Source: Planctomycetota bacterium
GTDB taxonomy: Bacteria; Planctomycetota; PUPC01; JACPCR01
Direction: 5' to 3'
DNA length: 64,000 nt
Assembly (NCBI GenBank): GCA_016179685.1
Contig: JACPCR010000054.1
Span: forward strand, 1-64,000
Below the pieces are notes generated by a model. That model was not told the DNA's origin. It saw only the letters and a program-made list of their open reading frames with translations, and ran no database searches. The first letter of the stretch is position 1, and every line of letters starts with the position of its first letter. Below are positions 10,401 to 17,300 of this stretch, piece after piece. A program made the translations under genes and the position numbers.

Positions 10401-10934
10401 AACCGCCTCCCGGACCAGGTCCACGACGTCGCCAGCGCCATCCGTGGAGGCATGGCCGTCCGTGCCGCCGGCGCCCGCCGCCGCCGCCCGCGCATCCTCC
10501 GTCTCCAGTCCGAGCCAGAGCCCGAGCCGCGCCCGATTTCGCCCGTTCTCGATCCAGGGCAGGAGGTCCTCGGACTCGGGTAGTTGCGCACGCCGGGCAA
10601 TCAGGATGCCATCTCCGCTGAAGAGCACGAGGACAGGGACGGCCGATATTCCGAGCTCGGCCGCGCGCTTCGGATCGGCCGCCGCATCGAGCACGGCCAC
10701 GTGGAGCGGACCCGCCTCTGCGAGAAACTCAGGACTTTCCAGGACATTCTTTCGCCACATTTGGAATGCGGCCGACTGGACCGATCCGAAGGCAGCCAGG
10801 ACGAGCGCTCCGTCTGCGGATGCCGCCTCGCATGCGCCGTCGAGGCCCGCATGGAGGACGGCAGCGGGCCGGCCGAGCCCCGCGGCGGTCTCCTCGGCCG
10901 GCAGCAGCCCGCAGAGGACCATCCCGAGGGCCAT
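7407..10934 (-). CDS. Exported HEAT-repeat protein with N-terminal thioredoxin-like fold
   Basis: This 1,175-residue protein starts at ATG 10934 with a short hydrophobic N-terminus (MALGMVLCGLLPAEE) suggesting export. Residues ~20-130 resemble a thioredoxin fold: a strand LVLAAFGSV, a helix, the cis-proline strand ISAVPVLVLFSGDG, and no CxxC, so no disulfide chemistry. The remainder is a chain of ~30-residue helical HEAT/PBS-lyase-like repeats, e.g. DPDPLVRESALHALSATGD and DPRWRVRAAAAEVIGKLN. Such solenoids are protein-binding scaffolds. Longer frames upstream run through a palindromic repeat and were rejected. Its partner and role are unknown. Confidence 0.8.
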   Translation of the reverse strand: MALGMVLCGLLPAEETAAGLGRPAAVLHAGLDGACEAASADGALVLAAFGSVQSAAFQMWRKNVLESPEFLAEAGPLHVAVLDAAADPKRAAELGISAVPVLVLFSGDGILIARRAQLPESEDLLPWIENGRNRARLGLWLGLETEDARAAAAGAGGTDGHASTDGAGDVVDLVREAVRGPASAELLDRLARALGDPRPADRARAQSALLEEGTRAMPVLIEAAGHPYLGVRIAAAEMLAKLAGETPGIEVNPWSPPEERVQTLKALQAWWSQAEGSFAARATAPDDADLERAASGAVTALVSGGPAARTEAMAALARMGLPALPKVREAVRRAERQGDPKSLAALEDVRWAILVPSKAATQLPGVRRALARGTGPERQAAAEQLGRAGRDALAALSELAQDPDPLVRESALHALSATGDADALQTMSALLAAPDANLRMTAAQDLGHTKREEAAQYLVGLLNDPDEVVACAAIAALEEVHATDQGPALLRCLRDPRWRVRAAAAEVIGKLNIPDSQQALRHLLGDPDAFVVQCALAALGQMDRTPALPELRAVMRRVPAVQAQVIGMILKSDSPYPLQVAMELFGELGAQGQAAILAALSKHENDTNTEDDYWKPLLDKALASTQVETRRQAASLLTKRSTKLGAEFARRLLNDADADVRGRAADAVLRVLAHWWGVIPQNQGPDHGLFSTVAASPRWTSLMAEVERGADEATAGPSPTPAAWSEAALEAPSEPPEEETVENARLKALETRAAELLRLVRAWHLRLRPEAERTADPRILVAAFATGDARTGLPFLLKSLPDDAGPHSTSFENGGPAMALVLRQMPWPEGRAFLEAALKIRPIVELLLNQLQYARPEVLIFVAEPDRLVALLEGTQEKDLGSLLESLLGDPAEYPISLQSTDRDRQEVLRRLSRSGKPALRALAACLYGVRSDADGMARLDAAAADENPWVRHAAIKGLAPKLPDRSALETKLGPFLTDPDDRVVTVAAIGLLLPETRTQAGMDWLYSQFQYESGQAWVRNRAVSRDSGRDRPLAALKTHPDFIEAVRARMAGSPRKGEAAPRSQEEIGVRSRLLEALALLLAQYGDFSGLDFLIEHRAPGRLEVNDSILLAGIGLSREPRFVPELRRMLKAAEQQWEARGILKGLRGMPGDEARELRREINDRIRAMGRPEGIP

Positions 10935-10940
10935 CGCTGG

Positions 10941-10977
10941 CCCGCATTTCTCATCCCGCCGGGATGAGAAATGCGGG
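10941..10977. repeat. Family-2 upstream palindrome, copy 1
   Basis: A perfect 17-bp inverted repeat with a 3-base loop GCC: the left arm starts CCCGCATTTCTC and the loop is flanked by ATCCC/GGGAT. It lies six bases upstream of the HEAT-protein start codon. Closely related palindromes are at 25017, 32574, 60432 and 62466, mostly just 5' of genes. Confidence 0.85.
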
Positions 10978-11100
10978 CAAAACGGGATATTTCGGGGCAG
11001 AACATGGATCTCGGAAAAGCACACACACGTCCACTGTACATACGTCATATTTTTGAGCCAGCAGTCTCCCGGGCACGCAAACTGCATCACAAAAGGCTCT

Positions 11101-11136
11101 GCAATCCGCGGTGCTCCGGGGGCGCAGCGGATTTCA
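11101..11136. repeat. Family-3 imperfect palindrome, copy 1
   Basis: GCAATCCGCGGTGCTCC pairs imperfectly with GGGGCGCAGCGGATTTCA. The same arms (AAATCCGC ... GCAGCGGATTT) occur at 27753-27787 and 47124-47158. The 200 bases between the HEAT gene and this site contain no recognisable gene. Confidence 0.6.
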
Positions 11137-11138
11137 TT

Positions 11139-11392
11139 AGAGTCTTAAGGTGTCACTTCTCCGCGTCCCGCGCCGCGCCGCGCCGCGCCCACTACGTGGG
11201 CACCCGGTGGGCACCCGGTGGGCACCCGGTGGGCACCCGGTGGGCACCCGGCGGGCATCCGGCGGGCATCCGGCGGGCACCCGGCGGAGAAGTTGAAAGG
11301 TGTCCCGCCGGAAGCGGGTCGGGTGTCAGTTGATTCCTGAACCCTGACACCTTTTGCACCCTTGTTGGGTTGCGGGCTTCGCCCGCCTTAAG
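11139..11392 (+). repeat. MITE-like dispersed element, copy B (expanded)
   Basis: This is the longest of the five copies. It starts AGAGTCTTAAGGTGTCACTT, has inverted CACTTCTCCGCG / CGGAGAAGTTG blocks, contains an expanded 11-bp tandem array, and ends CCTTGTTGGGTTGCGGGCTT + CGCCCGCCTTAAG. The terminal CTTAAG supplies the stop codon (TAA, complement of 11388-11390) of the giant minus-strand gene. The element therefore defines the present C-terminus of that protein. Confidence 0.8.
11196..11283 (+). repeat. 11-bp tandem repeat array, eight units
   Basis: Eight consecutive 11-bp units lie inside element copy B: five of TGGGCACCCGG, two of CGGGCATCCGG and one of CGGGCACCCGG. Other copies of the element carry a single unit, so this looks like slippage expansion. 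There are no unique spacers, so it is not a CRISPR array. Confidence 0.9.
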
Positions 11393-14300
11393 GTGCAAAC
11401 ACGTAGAACTGTCCGCCGACCACGTGCCAGGGGTGGTTCGTGTAGAGCACACCGTGCCCGTGGTCTCCGTGTCTCGGAACAATGAAGAGTTTTCCCTGGT
11501 AATAACTGATGGGCACCATCGGATCGTCCTCGATGCCGATTCCGGCCTCCTGAAGCGACCCGTCGGACAGGCTCGCCAGCATGCCCTTGCGATCGTTGAA
11601 GTGGAGGACGAAATTGCCGAGGACAACCGGCTCGTAGTCGAAGCGGCTCTGGGTCTGGAGGGACCAGGCGGTCTGGCCGTCGGGACGCCGGAGGGCGGCG
11701 AGGCGGCCGGCGGAGCACCCGAAGATGACGAGCTGGTCAGTCACCACGGGGCATCGGGCGAACTCCTGGCCGAGGTCCGTCGTCCAGACGGCAGCGCCCG
11801 TGCGGATATCGACGGCCTGAGCGAGGCCTTTCTGGTCGGCCAGGTAGACGAGCCCTCCATCGACGGCGGGTGTGGAATCGGTGAACCGGGCCACGGGCAG
11901 GGCCCACCGCTGTTTCCCGGTGGTGGGATCGTAATTTTGAAGGAATCCGTCGTTTGTGATCAGGAGCAGGTTTTCGCCATCCGTCGCGAGCGAGCCGGTG
12001 ACGCCGGCGGAGAGGGGCTCATCCATGAGGATGCTGCCGTTGGCGAGGTCGAGCTTGTAGAGTCTGCCGGTATCGCTGGCGGCGAACACGTCCTCGGCGA
12101 CGGCCACGGGCGAGCCCTGGAGTCGGTCGCCCAGGCGAGTGGCCCACAACTCGCGGCTTGACGGCGCGTCGATGCAGTAGAGCTTGCCGTCGTAGCCGGG
12201 CTTGATCAGGAGGCCGCCGTAGAGAGTGACGTAGGGGCTGAAGCCCAGCCCCCCCGCGCGGGCGCGGGTCGCCTGCTGGGTGGGCTGGTCCAGGAGATAC
12301 ATCTCGTTCCACCCCAAGGCGCGTGAAACGTAGAATTTTCCTTCGGACACGAGGATTTGAGCCGAGGCGGGGCCCCAAAGAACTTCCCAGGGGTCGCTGT
12401 GGTCGTGCCTGCGCACGGTGGCCTTGTAGGCCTTGGAGAGGACCTTCGCCCGCTTGTCCACGCGGGCGAAGCTGCCCATGTACGTGTTCTGGCCATCGGG
12501 GTCCGCAAAACCGGGCGCGCCCTCCTGGCCTGAAAGAGGCCCATACACCTCGATCTCCGTCAGCGTCCTCAGCCGCTTGATGGCGTTGACGAGCTTGAGG
12601 GTGACCTGGGACGCCCGGACGGGCGGGAACTTCAGCAGCCGGAAGAGCTGGCGGTTGTGCCGGACGGAGGCGACGAGGCGCTCCTCCTTGGACTCGACGT
12701 CGGTGACGAGCACGTCGAAGTGTGGGGTCACGTTCGCCTCGTCATAGGCGTTGAAATAGAGGCCCACGAGGGAGACCCACCGCGGCTCCTTGAGCCCGAT
12801 GGCAATGGTCGTGTCGTGTCCGAGCGGCTGGATGTACCACGTGCTGCCCATGTCGTTGAGCCGGCCGTTCTGCAGGAAGGCGGACTCGACGTGCGTCACG
12901 TCGGGCCCCACCTGCGAGCCAATACCCTCGACGATGACGCGGTTCGGCGCCTCGTCCCGCAGGTTGCCCACCGGGTTGTATTTCGCGGCGAACAGGGGAT
13001 TGGTGAGGATGACCGGCTTGACCATGTGGAGCGGCTCGTAGAGGAGGTGGTTGATGCTGGGGAAACGGATGGAGCGCAAGCTGGCGGCGTCGATGAGGAC
13101 CTCGCCGCTGCGGGCGCTGAAGCCGGCCTTGATGGCCTTGGGCTGCATTCCGCTCTTCAGCACGATGCGGCCGAACTGCCAGTCTCCGGCTGCCGCGAGA
13201 CGCCGGCCGACGGAATCGGGATAGCGGCTTTCGGCGGCCAGGCCGGCGATGAGCGAGGCAGAGGCGTGGCCGGGCGCGGCCTTGTAGTGGAATTCGAGGA
13301 CCCAGGTGACGTGGTTGCCGAGGAATCGAGTGATTTCCTGATGAACGATGCCGCGGCCCACCTTCAGGCTCTGTGGGCTCTGGAAGCCCTCGCGGACGAA
13401 GTCGGACTCGGCGGCCCCCTGCCACCCGCCGCTCGACTCGCAGTCGCCGTTGACCAGCCGGTCGCCGTCCAGCTTGACCAGGGCGTCGAGGTCGCCCGGC
13501 TCGTCCTGTTTTTCCGGCCAGAGCGATGGCGTCAGGTCCCGGAACGATGGATCGTAAAGGGCAGCAGTGTCCGCGGGGTCGTTCCACCGGGAGAGGCTGG
13601 CCTGCCATCGCGTCTGGCCGTCCAGGCCCGCCACGAGGAGGAGGCCGCGGATGCCGCCAAACACGAGGGCATCCGAGGCCGGGGTGAAACGGAGGACGAG
13701 GCCAAGTTGCGGGACACGGAATCGGGAGATGGCCTGCCCGCCGGCAGCGTCGAGCACGTGAAGGAGGCCGTACTCATCGAGCAGAGCGAGCTTCTTCCCG
13801 TCGGGGCTCAACCGGGCCATGGAGGGAAGGATGGCGAAGGGGCCGAACCGGGCGACCTCGCTCTTCCTGCCTTCGAGGAGGCGAAGCGAGTGTCCGTCCT
13901 GGACCAGGCGCTTGGTGCTCGTGAGCTGGAACAGGCCGGGGTCGTAGGACTCGGTGGAGAGGAGTCTGAGGCTCTCGTCGAACTGCCAGATTTCGCCCTT
14001 GACGATGGCAGCGGGGCCGGGCGCGTCTGGAATCCATTGCACGCGGGCGACGGCGTCGTTGGCAACGTTCAAGTACTCGTGGAGCTTCTTGCCCGACAGG
14101 TCTCGAAGCACCATGTGGCTGTCACAGACCGGCCGGTCCTCGTAGGTGCTCCGTTGCGCCCAGTACACCGTCGTCTCGACCTGCGCCAGGCGGGTCCGGT
14201 CCGGACTGAAGGCGTAGTTCTCGAGGCCGCGGTGAACGGTGCGGTCGGAGACCTGCTTGTCCTGGTACGGCTCGCCGTGCCACTCGACGGCGATGCGCCC

Positions 14301-17300
14301 GTCTTCGTCCAGGATTCGCATGCTCCCGGACTGCTGGACGTCCTGGGCGCTGAAGGACAGGGGCCGATTATTGTAAAGGATGCGGTGCGATTCGGGCAGG
14401 TACTCGTAGGACACGTAGCCGAGGCTGTAGCCGTCGCGGTAGGAGGTCGAGCCCGGGTCCAGTGTGAGCCGAATCTGGGAGATGGGCTGGCCGTCGAGGC
14501 CGAGCTGGTAGAGCCGCGCGCCGGCAGCGGTGAAGACGAGCAGGCGGTCGTCGAAGACGCCCAAGGTGACTGCACCCATCTCGGGCAGGCGGCGAGCGAA
14601 GCGCAGTTTTCCAGAGGGATCGAAGGAGTAGAGGTTTTTCCCGTGTCCCCAGGTGATGGCGTATAGGTTGCCGGCCCGGTCGAACTGGATATCGCCGATA
14701 AACTCGTGGCTGCCGAGGAAGCGCACCGCGGGCTCGGCTGAAGTCGCGTCCCGGCTCTGGACCTCTATGGCCGGGACGCCAGCGGCCCCAGGGGTGGCCG
14801 GCTGGCCGGCGCTGGGGGGCATTTCCTCGAGGAATCGCCTGGCCGCATCCCTCAGGCCCGCAACGTCATTGGCCACGAGGCAGAGGGTGTCGAACTTCCA
14901 GTGGAGTCCCTTCGGGGCGACCTGGAGAGTGGGCCGCGCGGGGCAGCCGGGTCCGCCGATCGGCAGCTCCGTGAGGAATCCGCTGGCCGCGAGCCCTTCG
15001 AGCAGATAAGAACTGGCCTTGCCGCCGAGGAGGATCACGGGTGCATCCACCACGGTCACGGGTTGAATGACCTCGTACCTGGCGCGCCAGCTATGGAAGC
15101 CGTCGCTCATGGGATCGATGAGGGCCGGGTCGCCGTCGGGATACCGGAAAGAGTCCAATTCCTCCTGGACAGTGGCGGCGATGCCTTTTTTCTGGAGGAG
15201 GGCGGCGAATTCCCGGGCGAAGCCCTCGAGACCAGCCATCCGGTCCGTGTAAAGCACCCGGACGTTCGAGTTCTCCTTCCGGAAGCGAGCGATCTCGTCC
15301 GGGAAGGGCACGAAGGGCTTTTGGGGGCTCGGGAAGGCCATGGCGGGGCCGGAGAGGGGAGGCCGCGTGATGGGCACGTGGCAGGTCTGGCCGCTGATGG
15401 CCTCGCGCACCTCGATGGAGAGCTTTTCCTCGGCGATGCCGCCGGGGAGGTCCAGCTCGAATCGGAGGTCCTGCCCCAGGACGCGGAAGTGCTCCTGGCG
15501 CATCGCGCCTCGGGCGTCCAGGAGTCGAATGCGCGTGGGAAAAACGCCGGGGATGGTGTTTCCGGACGCGCCGAGCAAGGATGCGGAAAGACGCATGCGG
15601 TCTCCGCCTCGAGCAAGCTCGTGGCTGACCTGCAAGCGGCCGACGGGCTCGGGCAGAAAGGCGATCAGGGCGCCCTCGACGCGGCTCATGTCCGCCACGA
15701 AGGCCGCCTCCTCGCCTTCCACCGAGAGAGTGAGCGGTTCTTGGGCGAGGAGATCGTAGGCTGCCCGCCCGCGGTGCGAGGGCACTCGCAGGGGCATGCG
15801 CACGGGCTTGGCCATGGTTTGCCGGACGGTGTGGTTGTAGTCCGGGTCATCGAAATTGGCCATGATGAGGTAATGGATGTGCCCGCTCGACCGCCAGTTG
15901 GGTCCGACCTTGAAGGCGCCTCGGGCGGCCGGCTCGACCCACTGAGGGAGCTTGGCGGCCAGGTAATCCGTCGTCGTCTGGGACTTCTCGAACACCTTGT
16001 TCAGCTCGTCGTCGTGCCACGAGGGGAAGTACAGCCCCAGGTAGAACTCGGAGAGAGACATGTCGTCTAGCTTCAGGATGCCGGGGAGGGCCAGCTCGCT
16101 GCCCTTCTCGACCACGACGCGGCAGCCCCCGCGAATGGCCTCGCGCAGCCGATCGAGCATCTTCGGACTCAACTCGCCGTCGAACCGCACCCCGGGCACG
16201 AAGATCACGCGGAATCTCTCGAGGCTTCTCTCGAACGCGTCCTCCGCAAGAAAGGTCGCCGGGTAGCCCAGCCGCCAGCAGGCGACCCATAGCTCCTCGG
16301 TCTGCGTCGTGAAGGGAATCTCCTTGAACTCGCTGAGAATCTGCTGGTCGAGCGTGCTGACAATGCCGATGAGGGAGTAGCCCGGGTCCGTTCTCGTCAC
16401 CAGCTCGCCAAAGGGAGCGAGGATTTCTCGATTGAGATGCCGGGTGGTTTCCTTGCCGGTCATGGTTTCCAGGTTGGGCCCGTCGACGAAGTCGTGGAGG
16501 AGTCCGAACTGGCTCACCCCATCCGCGCCCTGGGCCATCATGGCGAAGGCCATGTGCCGCTGGTACTGCCCGTCCAGACGAGTGTAGTTCTCGTGGGTGA
16601 CGGGAATGTTGATGAAAAGCGGGCGGCGTGGTCCGAACCGAAGAGCGTTGGCCATCATGGACGAGTGGACCCACCCGGTCGAATTGTCGGAATAGTGCAC
16701 GCAGGAGATGAGGTCGAGGTCATCGAAGACGTCCGGCGGGTAGCCGTTATAGATTCCGGTGGCATTTCCGGCGACCATCCAGGTGCGGTGATAGGTCCCG
16801 ATGCGGGCGCCCGGCGCGACGGCCCGTGCGGCGCGTGCGACGCGTCCGTTGTAATCGCCCCAGCCGTGGAGTTCCCAGCGCCGAAATCGGAGGAAATCCC
16901 GGAGGGCCTCGGGGTCCCTCTGGTTCTTCGGCCTGGCAAGGTAACGGGAAAAGGCGCCGAGGATTTCGGCGGGCGTCTTGCCGAGGCTTTCGACGGCGAG
17001 CGCGTCGCGGATTTTGGCGAACTGGTGTGGCTGCGTATCGGGAAAGCCCGACGCGGCAGTCTGGTACATCTCGTCGTAGAGCATCATGCCGTCGAGTGCG
17101 GGCGAGTGCCGCATCGAGGCCATCTCGCGCTGAATCCAGCGCTGGCTCGCCTGGACGTAGCCCTCGATGTAGCGAGGCAGGTGAAAGTCGTTGTAGCTGA
17201 GAAAGACGTCGGAAAACTCGAGGCCGTGCCGCACGCACGCGTCCAGGATCTGATCCCGCGGGGACGGCATGAACACGCTCTCCGGAGGCATGAGCCGATC

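Noticed and set aside
8514..10621. Long plus-strand ORFs antisense to the HEAT protein
   Set aside because: The minus-strand HEAT frame has repeated conserved motifs; the plus frames are Arg/Pro/Gly-rich shadows.
11196..11283. CRISPR array
   Set aside because: Tandem 11-bp units without spacers, no direct repeats of 24-40 bases and no cas genes.
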